This document shows, piece after piece, positions 15,854 through 24,394 of a stretch of 50,884 nucleotides of DNA (positions are counted from its first letter, which is position 1; each line of letters begins with the position of its first letter). The position numbers and the translations under genes are program-made. The notes beneath the pieces were generated by a model that had not been told where the DNA came from, searched no databases, and saw only the letters and a list, made by a program, of their open reading frames with translations. The stretch spans positions 1 through 50,884 of the forward strand of contig NZ_JAALCR010000038.1 of assembly GCF_011065895.1 (NCBI RefSeq). The letters run 5' to 3'. This DNA is from Paludisphaera rhizosphaerae (lineage in GTDB: Bacteria; Planctomycetota; Planctomycetia; Isosphaerales; Isosphaeraceae).

Positions 15854-16129
15854 ATGATCTCGTTCGTCGAGTTCGAGGCCGTCGGCGGGTTCTGCGAGCG
15901 GTATTTCGCGGCCGAAGACGCGGCCTTCGTCAAGGCGCTCAAGCGGCGGGGACGGTTCGTGATCCCTCGGCAGACGGTCCTGACGTCCAACCGCAAGGTG
16001 AGCACGATGACGTTTCGACGGGCCCTGTCCGTCCTGTTCCGATTCGTGATCCGAGGCCCTGAGTCGTACCGCAGCCGAGAAGGCCTGGGCCTATGGTACG
16101 GCCCCGAAGCGCGGGGCGAGGCGTCGTAA
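15854..16129 (+). CDS. Small hypothetical protein (91 aa)
   Basis: MISFVEFEAVGGFCERYFAA and then a basic central region (KALKRRGRFVIPRQTVLTSNRK). A GGAGGGAGG Shine-Dalgarno precedes the ATG. No family is recognised and no partner gene is adjacent. Codon use is ordinary. Confidence 0.6.
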   Translation: MISFVEFEAVGGFCERYFAAEDAAFVKALKRRGRFVIPRQTVLTSNRKVSTMTFRRALSVLFRFVIRGPESYRSREGLGLWYGPEARGEAS

Positions 16130-16232
16130 CCTCACGCTGAAGCGGTCGTCTCGCCGCCAGGCGTTCTATGTAATCTCAGCGTCAACCGCTGGAGGCGCGA
16201 GAGGGTCGGCCACAGGAGGATGCATCGCTCAC

Positions 16233-16739
16233 ATGGCATCGACTCAACGGCTTCAATGGGAGGTGGACGGGGTCGTGAACGCGTCGCTTGAAGCGACGTG
16301 GGCGGCCCTCGACGATCTCTCGCTCATCCCCAAGTATCATCCCGTCGTCCGTCAGGTCGAGTTCCTGTCCGGCGTCGGCCGGCGCGAGCCTGGCGTGGAA
16401 TACAAGTGCATCATCCCGACAGGCCCGCAACGGGGCTGGTGCGTCGAGAAGGTGATCGACCACGTCCCATTCCGGCGATCCACGGTCGCGTTCACGGCCG
16501 ACTCCTGGGGGCTGAGTCGACTGATCGATGACTTCCTGACGGAGATCATCGTCGAACCTGCGGAAGGATCGCGGACGCACGTCGTCCTCCGGGGTTTCTA
16601 CAACCCGAAGGGATGGCGCGGCGCCATCCTGAACGCCCTGATGATCCGACGGACCATGAAGAACCGCGCCAGGGACACGATCCGCGGATTCCAGGGGCTG
16701 ATGAAGGACAAGGGCGGGACGCAAGAGCGCTCCCATTGA
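16233..16739 (+). CDS. SRPBCC (START/polyketide-cyclase-like) family protein
   Basis: A 168-aa soluble protein. The N-terminus QWEVDGVVNASLEATWAALD is the first strand plus alpha-helix of the helix-grip fold, followed by PKYHPVVRQVEFLSG, GVEYKCIIP and RSTVAFTADSWGLSRLIDDF. A C-terminal helix (ALMIRRTMKNRARDTIRGFQ) closes the ligand cavity typical of SRPBCC proteins. These bind hydrophobic ligands; the ligand here is unknown. AGGAGG lies upstream with long spacing. Confidence 0.82.
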   Translation: MASTQRLQWEVDGVVNASLEATWAALDDLSLIPKYHPVVRQVEFLSGVGRREPGVEYKCIIPTGPQRGWCVEKVIDHVPFRRSTVAFTADSWGLSRLIDDFLTEIIVEPAEGSRTHVVLRGFYNPKGWRGAILNALMIRRTMKNRARDTIRGFQGLMKDKGGTQERSH

Positions 16740-16954
16740 CCTCGCGCCGCGGCATGCGCACGCACACCCCGCCAAATCCCTATCTCGACCTCCTGTCGGT
16801 GCGCGATCGTCATGGACTCGCAAGTCGCACCGAGCGCTCTTGGAAACGCGGAGGCGAATTCCAAAAATCGCCATATGCTGAAAAAACAGTCGATAAGACC
16901 GGAAGTCACTTGAATGTCGGCTCCCCGAGATTCTAAAATCCACGAAACCGGTTC

Positions 16955-17300
16955 ATGGCCTGCAAGCCGCGGGGCGTTCTTCGGGAAGGCGGGCGGATCG
17001 GGGTCGACCTCTGGACTCAGTCGTCCCTCTTGCTCCAGACCCCGGCGGGACTCAAGGCGGGCGACCATTTCCGTTTCGTCTTCGTCGCCAGCGGCATCCG
17101 TGACGCGACCTCCACGAACATCGCCGACTACAACGGTTTCGTGAAAGCGCAGGCGGGAGGGCCACGTACAACAAAGCGGTGGTCGACTGCTGGCTCGCCA
17201 TCAGCTCGACGGCTTTAGTCGACGCTATCGATCACATCGGCCAGGGGGCCGCGCCCGTGTACATGTCTGACGGGACGCCGGTCACCACCAGTACGACCCA
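16955..17300 (+). pseudogene. Broken secreted (PEP-CTERM-type) protein gene
   Basis: The frame from 16955 reads LLLQTPAGLKAGDHFRFVFV and SGIRDATSTNIADYNGFVKA to about 17158, then the same homology resumes in another frame from 17164 (TYNKAVVDCWLAISSTALVD; GAAPVYMSDGTPVTTSTT). This pattern matches planctomycete PEP-CTERM exported proteins. The signal peptide and the sorting tail are both missing and a frameshift lies near 17160, so this is a remnant. Confidence 0.65.
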
Positions 17301-17336
17301 CGCGAGTGCTTTCCGATCTTTTGGGACAGATACCGC

Positions 17337-17858
17337 ATGTTCAGGATTGCATTTTTCGATCTGGGCGAGACGCTAATCCACGACATGACCCCGTTTCCGG
17401 GCTCGATCCAGGCGCTTCAGGCGATCGGCCAGCTTGACACCGAGAGCGGACAACGGTTAACCCTCGGCCTCGTCTCCGATTTCCTCGCCGCCGGTCCGCC
17501 CGTGAACGAGGCGACGATCTCCGCCAGGGAGGAGCAGTATCGGGGCATCCTCGCGGCGACCGGTTTGGCCGGCTTCTTCGAGCCGTTCGCGAAGCGCGTG
17601 ACGCTCTCGACCAGGGCGGGCGTGAACAAGCCCGACCGCCGCATTTTCGAACTGGCGCTCGAACGATCGGGCGTCGAGGCGCAGCTATCCGAGTGCGCGT
17701 TCGTGACCGAGACGATCGCACACCTTGAGCAATCCAGGGCGTTCGGAATGACCGCCATTCGGTTCGGAGCCGGACCGGGGATCACCCCAGCGTTCTCGGA
17801 CTGGGGAGATGCGCCCGCCCTCTTCGCACGCCTCTTGGGTCGCCAGGATCCAGGCTGA
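17337..17858 (+). CDS. HAD-superfamily protein with altered motif I
   Basis: A 173-aa protein whose N-terminus FRIAFFDLGETLIHD supplies HAD motif I, with nucleophile D8. The position two residues later, normally the general-acid Asp in phosphatases, is Gly, so a standard phosphatase mechanism is doubtful. Motif II could be in TLGLVSDF, and NKPDRRIFELALE supplies the motif III lysine. A late VTETIAHLEQSRAFGM replaces the usual DD motif. The length suits a small cap subfamily. Substrate unknown. Confidence 0.75.
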   Translation: MFRIAFFDLGETLIHDMTPFPGSIQALQAIGQLDTESGQRLTLGLVSDFLAAGPPVNEATISAREEQYRGILAATGLAGFFEPFAKRVTLSTRAGVNKPDRRIFELALERSGVEAQLSECAFVTETIAHLEQSRAFGMTAIRFGAGPGITPAFSDWGDAPALFARLLGRQDPG

Positions 17859-18037
17859 CTCTCCGTCGTCGTCGAGCGGGCCGGTTCGCGGACCGCGCCC
17901 CGATCCGTTTCGACGGCTCGCTTCGCGGCATCGAGGACTTGGAGACGATCCAAGGATTCACCAGGTCCGGGAATGGCGATTCCCATGTTTTCAATCGCGA
18001 TCTCCCGGGTCGTCTTCTTCTGAAGGGGACCAGTGTC

Positions 18038-19966
18038 ATGGGACGGGAAATCGACCTGCGAAATCGACTTGCAACTCGACTCACGGAAGCACGGAGGCAA
18101 GACCTCCACGCCAAGGCCGCCGATATCTCGAACGCCATGCCCGTCAACCAGGCTATAGCGATCGAGTCCTTCAGCCATGAAACGGGCAATCCGTCGAAAA
18201 TCGTCGCCACCGGCCAAACGCCGACCAAGGACCAGTACATCAAGCGAGCGCTCGATTACGTCCAGGACATCGGCCCGGCGCTGGGCTTCGCCCCGACGCA
18301 GGCGACGGAGTACGTCCCCGACCCGAACGTCCAAAAGACGAGCACCGGCGCGACCGCGGTCTACCTCCAGCAGCATTACAAGGGGATCCCGATCTTCCAG
18401 GCGGCGCAGACCGTCCGATTTTCCCCGAACGATACGCTGACCGACACCGTGGGCGATACGATCACGGTCGATCAGCCCTTGCCGGTCGCTCCCCGGTTGA
18501 GTGTTCAAGAAGCCGTGCTCAAGGCCGCTCAGCACGTTGCGGAGCCCACCCCGGACGAAATGGGCGAGAAGGATCAATTCGGCGAGGCCATGGATCATCC
18601 CAAGGTCGACGTGCAGGGATTTCAGCCCAAGGTGACCGCGATGTTCGCGTCGCGAGCGGATCATCCTTGCGTGCTCGAAGCCGGGCCCTTCGGCAGTGAA
18701 TTCAAGGCGAACCTCATCTGGTTCCCCGCGGCGACCGGGTTGCTGCTCGGCTGGGAGATCATCGTCACCATGCCGGGCTACGAAGGGCAATTCCGCACGA
18801 TCGTCGACGCCGACAACGGGGAGATCCTCTACTGCAAGGACCTGGTCAAGTCCCTCTTTCGGGCGAACGTCGTGTTCCCGGATGGATCGACGCCACGTCA
18901 GATGAAGACGTTACCAATTCCTCTGGCCGACTTGACGCTCCCTGCTCCACCGCCCGGAAGTCTTCCCAACGGCTTTCCGGATCCCTGGGTCGCGTCCGAC
19001 CGCACGATCGGAAACTGCGTCCGCGCTCATCTTGGAGTCAACGGCCCATCGTTCCAGGGCTTACCCCAGGGCGGAGACGTCGTATTCGACCCCGCCAGCC
19101 CCACGGGCGACGAGCAGAAAGTTCTAAACATCTTCTATCTCAACTGCTTCATCCACGACTTTTTCTATCTGCTTCATTTCCGCGAAGCCGATGGGAATTT
19201 CCAAACCGACAAGTTCGGTCGCGGGGGAATCGGAGGCGACCCCGTCGATGCCCGCGCTCACAGTGGAGTTGTGCGGGGGACCGCCAACATGATTACGCCG
19301 GTCGAGGGGACGAACCCGATCATGAACATGGGGCTGGTCAGCTCGACGAATCGACACACGGCTTTCGACGCTTCGGTCGTCTTCCACGAATTCACTCATG
19401 GGGTGACTAACCGGCTCGTCGCCGGGCCTCAGAACACGTCGGCCCTGGAGGCGCCCCAGAGCATCGGGATGGGAGAGGGTTGGGGCGACTACATCGCCTG
19501 CACGATCCTGAAGAAGGACGTGGTCGGCGACTGGGTGGTCGGCCGAGCCCAGGGAATTCGCGGTTTTCCCTACGACAGCGCCTTCCCCGATCACTTCGGC
19601 AAGCTTGGCGCAGGGCGCTACGCCGCCGATCCGAATTCCGGCCAGCCCAGGGACGAGCACAACGTCGGCGAGATCTGGTGCGCGACTCTGAGGGAGATGA
19701 ATCGCAACATCGGCGACTCGCTCGGCCTTCAACTCGTGGTCGACGCGCTGAAGCTGGCCCCGCCCAATCCCAGCTTCCTCGAAATGCGCGACTCGATCCT
19801 GACCGCGCTCGACAATCAACTCGTCGCGGGCAAGCTCTCGCCCCCGGAGCACGACGCGGCCAGAGTGGGCGTCTGGAAAGCCTTCGCGAAGTTCGGCATG
19901 GGACCCGCCGCCCAGTCGAACGGGTCCCAGCTCAATGGCATCGTCGCCGATTTCCAGACCCCCTAG
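18038..19966 (+). CDS. M36 (fungalysin-like) zinc metalloprotease
   Basis: A 642-aa protein. An N-terminal FTP-like propeptide region (QYIKRALDYVQDIGPALGFA, FSPNDTLTDTVGD) precedes the catalytic domain. The zinc site is VFHEFTHGVTNRL (H450, E451, H454), with the third ligand in GMGEGWGDYIAC (E480). The C-terminal part (HNVGEIWCATLREMN...) is conserved in fungalysins. No signal peptide is visible from this start or from the next in-frame start 33 codons upstream, which is odd for a family that is normally secreted. The start chosen has GAAGGGG upstream. Confidence 0.88.
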   Translation: MGREIDLRNRLATRLTEARRQDLHAKAADISNAMPVNQAIAIESFSHETGNPSKIVATGQTPTKDQYIKRALDYVQDIGPALGFAPTQATEYVPDPNVQKTSTGATAVYLQQHYKGIPIFQAAQTVRFSPNDTLTDTVGDTITVDQPLPVAPRLSVQEAVLKAAQHVAEPTPDEMGEKDQFGEAMDHPKVDVQGFQPKVTAMFASRADHPCVLEAGPFGSEFKANLIWFPAATGLLLGWEIIVTMPGYEGQFRTIVDADNGEILYCKDLVKSLFRANVVFPDGSTPRQMKTLPIPLADLTLPAPPPGSLPNGFPDPWVASDRTIGNCVRAHLGVNGPSFQGLPQGGDVVFDPASPTGDEQKVLNIFYLNCFIHDFFYLLHFREADGNFQTDKFGRGGIGGDPVDARAHSGVVRGTANMITPVEGTNPIMNMGLVSSTNRHTAFDASVVFHEFTHGVTNRLVAGPQNTSALEAPQSIGMGEGWGDYIACTILKKDVVGDWVVGRAQGIRGFPYDSAFPDHFGKLGAGRYAADPNSGQPRDEHNVGEIWCATLREMNRNIGDSLGLQLVVDALKLAPPNPSFLEMRDSILTALDNQLVAGKLSPPEHDAARVGVWKAFAKFGMGPAAQSNGSQLNGIVADFQTP

Positions 19967-19983
19967 TCACATCGAAGGGCGGC

Positions 19984-20014
19984 CCTGATCGGACCGCGAG
20001 TCGGTCCGATCAGG
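19984..20014. terminator. Bidirectional terminator hairpin between convergent genes
   Basis: CCTGATCGGACCG at 19984-19996 and CGGTCCGATCAGG at 20002-20014 form a perfect 13-bp stem with a 5-nt loop. It lies between the M36 gene and the ferritin-like gene and overlaps the stop codon of the latter. Confidence 0.65.
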
Positions 20015-21023
20015 CGTCGACAAGCCGGAAACAGGGCCCGTAATTCCCCTGGCCGTTGGGAATCGGGATGCTGACGATGTCGACCGCGAGCTCCTCCAGC
20101 TTCCTCATGAGCCTGACCGCTGCCGAGAGCCGGGCGCTCGGCGACGGGTCGCCCGGCGTCCACGACCAGGCCGATTCGAGCGTCCGCAGCATGTCCGAAT
20201 ATTTGTGGTCGAAGGCGTCCAGCTTTTCCCAGACGTCGGCGGTAACGTCGGCCTTCAGATAACCGCCCTGGGGGATCTCGGCCACGGGATAGCTGTCGGG
20301 CATGGCGACTGGATCGCCGGTGAACGAGAATATTCCAGTGGCTGCGTCCTTCACCAGATGGCGCCCAGTCGCAATTTCCTTGAACAGATAATAGTGGGCG
20401 AAGGTCGAGGGATCGGGGCTGTCGGGCGAATCATCCGACCCTTCTCCCTGATGTTTGATCAAGGCGATCGCCGACGCGATCTCATCGGGCTGGGTCAATT
20501 TCGTCAGATCGAGGGTCGCCGATTCGACCTGATTGGCATCGGAAAGGACCGGCGCCAGCCTGGTGAATGCGGCCGAGATCGCGTCGTAGAACTCGCCAAT
20601 GGTGGGGAATGTCTCGTCGACGAGCGCCAGCGGATTCTCCGGCAGCTCGATATGCGTGAAGAGTTCGGCCGAGGTCTTGGACAAGCCGCTCAACGTGACC
20701 CAGAGGTCGGGATGGACACCGCCCGGCAAGTATGTCGGGTACGCGGGCACGACGTCGGGCTCGGCCATTCTGGGACGCTCGCCGAGCCCGGCCAACAGGT
20801 TGCAGACGATCCCCATGTGCCGCATCTCGTCGATCGCGATCCCCAGGATCGTCTGGGCCACATCGCCGTCGAGATCCTTGATCGACCACAGCGCCGTGAG
20901 GTAGGGGGGGATCGTGGCGAATTCGAGTTGTACGGCCGCCTGAAGGCTCCTCTTGAGCCAAGCGAGATCATGGTCTTCGGGCGGGACCTTCATTAATTCG
21001 ACGATCGCATTTGCACTCGTCAT
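20010..21023 (-). CDS. VioB-type ferritin-like protein
   Basis: A 337-aa protein with an iron-binding ferritin-like four-helix domain in the N-terminal half. Seen are WLKRSLQAAVQLEFATIPPY, then GIAIDEMRHMGIVCNLLAGLG with the ExxH pair typical of di-iron ligands. Homologues include the N-terminal domain of violacein protein VioB and many stand-alone proteins of unknown role. The C-terminal half is helical with a terminal SIPIPNGQGNYGPCF. Start at the ATG with GAGGGG upstream. No pigment cluster surrounds it, so an oxidative-tailoring or iron role is only inferred. Confidence 0.82.
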   Translation of the reverse strand: MTSANAIVELMKVPPEDHDLAWLKRSLQAAVQLEFATIPPYLTALWSIKDLDGDVAQTILGIAIDEMRHMGIVCNLLAGLGERPRMAEPDVVPAYPTYLPGGVHPDLWVTLSGLSKTSAELFTHIELPENPLALVDETFPTIGEFYDAISAAFTRLAPVLSDANQVESATLDLTKLTQPDEIASAIALIKHQGEGSDDSPDSPDPSTFAHYYLFKEIATGRHLVKDAATGIFSFTGDPVAMPDSYPVAEIPQGGYLKADVTADVWEKLDAFDHKYSDMLRTLESAWSWTPGDPSPSARLSAAVRLMRKLEELAVDIVSIPIPNGQGNYGPCFRLVDA

Positions 21024-21195
21024 TGTACGACCCCTCGTAGCAGGCTCGCAACGATTGGACACGCACGGTCTAAATGGGATATGAGGATGTGATCCTAGAT
21101 AGGCGAAAAGACGCTGCCTAGTAGAATCGCCGAACTCACCTCCGTCCAGAAGAATTTCGGAAAACGTTCAAAAAGTAACTTGGCGAGCCCGAGGC

Positions 21196-21559
21196 TTACA
21201 GGCACCTCGCACCAGATCTTAAGCTGAGCAGAAGGACGTTGATGCTTGTGACTTTCACGATGAGTGATCGGCCGTACCTGGCGAAGCCCTGTTCGACGGC
21301 GGTCCTGAGCCCCGATCGCGTGGTGTAGCTCCTGGCCGGGATCTCTTGGTGCTTCACCTCGCGAAAGACGGGCTCGACCCGGTTCAATCCACTCCGGCGA
21401 GTACAGCGGCAAAAAGCACAGGTCGATCCCCGCGTCGGCCAAGGCCTTCCGCGCCGCCCGGACCACCCCGCTGGCGTGGAAGGCGGCGTTGTCCAGAACC
21501 ACCTCGCGCGGCGCCTTCGACCACGGCAGGGCCTCGCGTCGAACGTGATCATTGAACAC
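21196..21559 (-). pseudogene. IS630-family transposase remnant
   Basis: The minus strand encodes the DDE catalytic core end: VVLDNAAFHASGVVRAARKA, FLPLYSPE and then, after a frameshift near 21400, NRVEPVFREVKHQEIPARSY and FARYGRSL. The conserved SPELNRVEP signature of IS630 elements is split by the frameshift. The N-terminal DNA-binding part and terminal inverted repeats were not found. Confidence 0.75.
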
Positions 21560-22507
21560 GAGATCTTGAGCAGGTCCAGGACGAGCCCTTCAGCCGGACC
21601 ATGGCGTGGTGCGCGCAGGTTGCGATTGAACTCGGCGCGCGTGATCCGCTTATGACGCTCCGCATGGCGTCGCGCGGGCTATCTACGGTTGGTGGACGCC
21701 TCTGGCGCGTCGCTGCCGACGTGGCGGGTTGAGGAGATCTGGCGTGACGGAGCGGCTCGCGGCGACGTCGTCGTGATCGCCACGGATCGGGGTTGCCGAT
21801 GGGTTCACGGATGATCGTTTCGACGATCCCTTCGTGCGGGTCCTGTGCGGCCCTCTCCCCCTCCCGAAACGAGTTTCAGCGAGCCTCCCCGAAATCACGG
21901 CGATCGCCGGAAAGGAAAAGCAATCGGAGGGTAAACTTCAAATAGAGAGTCAGGCTGCGAAGGCTCTTTGGCATCTCGGTTGGATTACGGCGGCGGGCGC
22001 GTGCAGGTTGAAAACCTGCGCGAACGAACCCGATGCTCGCCGGCTGCGAGATCGCGGCCGACGGTATGGCCGCGGCGACGTCGGCGCGACGCCCGCCCCA
22101 GATCCGCGGTCGGTTGAGTGGGAGCGGCGGTCCATTTCTCGTCAAACGGAGCCAAAATTTGGAATCGGCGGAAGTGGTTTGACGAGCGTGTTTTGTGTTG
22201 AGTTCTCGGGCTCCATGCGACGGCGAGCGAACCCAAAAGCGAAGCCGATCGTGAAGGCGGCGGGCGGCGCATCGGGGGCGTGGGAGGGGTGATGGCTTTG
22301 GCCGCATCGGTCGTCGACGGGGAGTCGGGAGCCACGAAAAGGCGCGCGAACGAAGCCGTGGGGGCGTCGGTTGATGAGCGGCTTTGCGAGTCGGCGGGTC
22401 GGGGAAATTGCGGCGGGTCGGATTCCGACTTATGCTTGGAGCCGGCCTGTGCGATCACGCCTCGACAACAGCGCCGGCGAAAGCGCGATCCGTTTTGGAG
22501 ACCGACC
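21560..22507. other. ~950 bp without a convincing gene
   Basis: This interval follows the transposase remnant. It holds two hairpins: GCAGGTT/AACCTGC with a GAA loop at 22003-22019, and CTCGTCAAAC/GTTTGACGAG at 22138-22147 and 22177-22186. Long open frames on both strands are low-complexity, arginine-rich shadows of GC-rich DNA. The region may be the decayed rest of the inserted element. Confidence 0.55.
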
Positions 22508-22738
22508 ATGCGAGTCTTCCGACCGCGATTGAGGACGCTGCTCGGCTTGGTGGCGCTTGCGGCCGTCGTCATGGCGGGGGTGTCATGGTGGCGAAGAACG
22601 ACGGTGGTTTGGGAGGTGATGGAGATCTCGGTCGTTCCATTGCAGCCTGATCCGAACGATCCGGCCGGCGACGGGGGCCGCCGCATCAGACGCATGTACG
22701 CCGACGGCCGGGTCGAGGTCCTCCCGGTCGCGGAATGA
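22508..22738 (+). CDS. Small single-pass membrane protein (76 aa)
   Basis: Start ATG with GGAG seven bases upstream. The product is MRVFRPRLRTLLGLVALAAV, one membrane helix, then a short extracytoplasmic tail with PLQPDPNDPAGDGG and IRRMYADGRVEVLPVAE. Small proteins beginning RPRLRTLL are frequent in planctomycetes, but their function is unknown. No operon partner is obvious. Confidence 0.65.
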   Translation: MRVFRPRLRTLLGLVALAAVVMAGVSWWRRTTVVWEVMEISVVPLQPDPNDPAGDGGRRIRRMYADGRVEVLPVAE

Positions 22739-22870
22739 GCTGCGGGTCGAGAGGGGCGTCGAAATTGCAGTCGGTCGACTCCCCCCTTATGCTTGAGCCG
22801 TCTGATCCGGGGGATTCGATCGCCCCAGAAACGATCTGGCAGACCCTCACCGACCGGAGAACTCTCCGCC

Positions 22871-23671
22871 ATGCCTCCCCGCCGCCTGCTCGCCCTGCCC
22901 CTCGTCGCCACGACGTTCGTCGCCGGCGCCCTCGCCATTGAAGAGGGCAAGAAGCCCGGCTACAAGGACACGCCCTATCTCCCCGGGGACAAGTGGCGGG
23001 TCCACGACGCCGACCGTCCCCATCCGCCGGTCGTCACCCCGGGCGCCACCGTGGGACAGGCCCCGTCGGACGCCGTCGTCCTGTTCGACGGCAAGGACCT
23101 CTCGAAATGGCGCGGCGACCACGGCGACGCGACCTGGGAGGTCGTCGACGGCTCGGCCGTCGCGACCAAGAAGGGGGTCGGCTCGTTGGTCTCGCGCGAG
23201 GAGTTCGGCGACTGCCAGATCCACCTCGAATGGACCGCGCCCAATCCGCCGAAGGGGAACGACCAGGGTCGCGGCAACAGCGGCGTCCTGATCTTCGGCC
23301 GGTATGAGATCCAGGTGCTCGACAACTTCAACAACCCGACCTACGCCGACGGCCACGCCGGCGCGGTCTACGGCCAGCACCCGCCTCTGGTCAACGCCCT
23401 GCGCCCGCCCGGCGAGTGGCAGAGCTACGACATCCTCTTCACCGCCCCCAAGTTCAAGGACGACGGCTCGGTGGACAAGCCCGCGCACGTCACGGTGATC
23501 GTCAACGGCGTGGTCGTCCAGAACAACGCGGAGATCATCGGCTCCGTCGCCTTCCGGGCCCTCGGCCGCTACCAGAAGCACGGTCCCAAGGGCCCGATCG
23601 TCCTTCAGGACCACGGCAACCCCGTCCGCTTCCGCAACATCTGGGTCCGGCCGATCGGCGCGGAGAGCTGA
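22871..23671 (+). CDS. Secreted DUF1080 (3-keto-disaccharide hydrolase-like) protein
   Basis: A 266-aa protein with a signal peptide (MPPRRLLALPLVATTFVAGA). The mature domain has the DUF1080 hallmarks LFDGKDLSKWRG, WEVVDGSAVA, GNSGVLIFGRYEIQVLDNF and LQDHGNPVRFRNIWVRP, a concanavalin-like jelly roll. Characterised relatives hydrolyse 3-keto-glycosides; planctomycetes encode many paralogues. It should act in the periplasm. GGAG lies upstream of the ATG. The specific sugar is unknown. Confidence 0.92.
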   Translation: MPPRRLLALPLVATTFVAGALAIEEGKKPGYKDTPYLPGDKWRVHDADRPHPPVVTPGATVGQAPSDAVVLFDGKDLSKWRGDHGDATWEVVDGSAVATKKGVGSLVSREEFGDCQIHLEWTAPNPPKGNDQGRGNSGVLIFGRYEIQVLDNFNNPTYADGHAGAVYGQHPPLVNALRPPGEWQSYDILFTAPKFKDDGSVDKPAHVTVIVNGVVVQNNAEIIGSVAFRALGRYQKHGPKGPIVLQDHGNPVRFRNIWVRPIGAES

Positions 23672-23691
23672 GAACCCATGAGGGGCCGCCG

Positions 23692-23955
23692 ATGAAGACG
23701 ACCGGGCCGACTTCGGGCTATATCGCACCTGAGTACAGAGTGGCCTGTGCGGCCGTCGTCGGCATCGCGTGCGGGTTGGGCTGCGCCCTGCTTCAGGGGG
23801 CGGCGGAGACCATCGGCGGTCCCTCGATTCTCTCATCCAAGGTTCTGCCGATGGCCTTCTGCGGCCTGACGGCGGCGGCGTTCCTGAGTCGAATGGGCTT
23901 GCGGTCTCGAAGGACGATCAAGACGAGGTCGATCACGGACGATCTCCTGGCTTGA
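23692..23955 (+). CDS. Small membrane protein (87 aa), unknown
   Basis: MKTTGPTSGYIAPEYRVACA is followed by hydrophobic segments at about 20-38 and 48-66, and a basic tail RMGLRSRRTIKTRS. It starts 20 bp after the DUF1080 gene with GAGGGG upstream, so co-transcription is likely. A second small membrane-protein gene follows by 13 bp. The tails of both end in DDLLA/DDPLA, suggesting they are related. Confidence 0.7.
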   Translation: MKTTGPTSGYIAPEYRVACAAVVGIACGLGCALLQGAAETIGGPSILSSKVLPMAFCGLTAAAFLSRMGLRSRRTIKTRSITDDLLA

Positions 23956-23968
23956 CGAGGTGGACGTG

Positions 23969-24199
23969 ATGCCGATCAGGGTCTTGATCCTTCGCATGAT
24001 CGGTTGGACCCTTTTTGGCGCTGTCCTCGGGGCCGCGTGCCTTATTGCTGTGGATGTCTTGGGCGGTTCCAAGAGGCTCGGTGCATTCCTGGGTCCCTCG
24101 GTGATGAATGTCGGGACGATGTTGGGCCTAAGAGAGTATTGGATGTGGCGTAGGGACCGGGATAAGCCAGCCTCGAAAGCGGACGATCCCCTCGCCTGA
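23969..24199 (+). CDS. Small membrane protein (76 aa), unknown
   Basis: MPIRVLILRMIGWTLFGAVL starts the first membrane helix; a second weaker one covers the glycine-rich middle, and the tail reads RRDRDKPASKADDPLA. The ATG is preferred over the GTG three codons earlier because of GAGG spacing. It probably shares a transcript with the preceding small membrane protein. Family unknown. Confidence 0.65.
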   Translation: MPIRVLILRMIGWTLFGAVLGAACLIAVDVLGGSKRLGAFLGPSVMNVGTMLGLREYWMWRRDRDKPASKADDPLA

Positions 24200-24315
24200 G
24201 GTTGACGACCGGCACGTTCCTGACAGCCACGAATTGCGGGGACCTTCAGGGAAATCCGTCTTCCCCTCCAGGGATTCGATAGCCATCGAATGCTCGCCTT
24301 GAACGCGACGCCGAT

Positions 24316-24367
24316 CCCCCCCTCATCCGGCCGGTTCCCGGCCACCTTCCCCCGCGAGGGGGGAAGG
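24316..24367 (+). repeat. Intergenic palindromic repeat (CCCTCATCC family)
   Basis: The unit reads CCCCTCATCCGGCC, spacer, GGCCACCTTCCCCC and then its complement GGGGGAAGG, so two nested hairpins can form. The same family occurs at 32956-32999, 33069-33113, 42685-42708 (partial) and, inverted, 50787-50833. Confidence 0.75.
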
Positions 24368-24394
24368 TCGTTATGGACTTGTTCGAGGAAGATG

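Noticed and set aside
20010-21023. Violacein-type biosynthetic cluster
   Set aside because: Only the VioB-like ferritin domain is present; no vioA, C, D, E or other pathway genes are adjacent.
21834-22292. 152-aa plus-strand ORF after the IS630 remnant
   Set aside because: Low complexity, crosses two hairpins and shows no motif; not supported as a gene.
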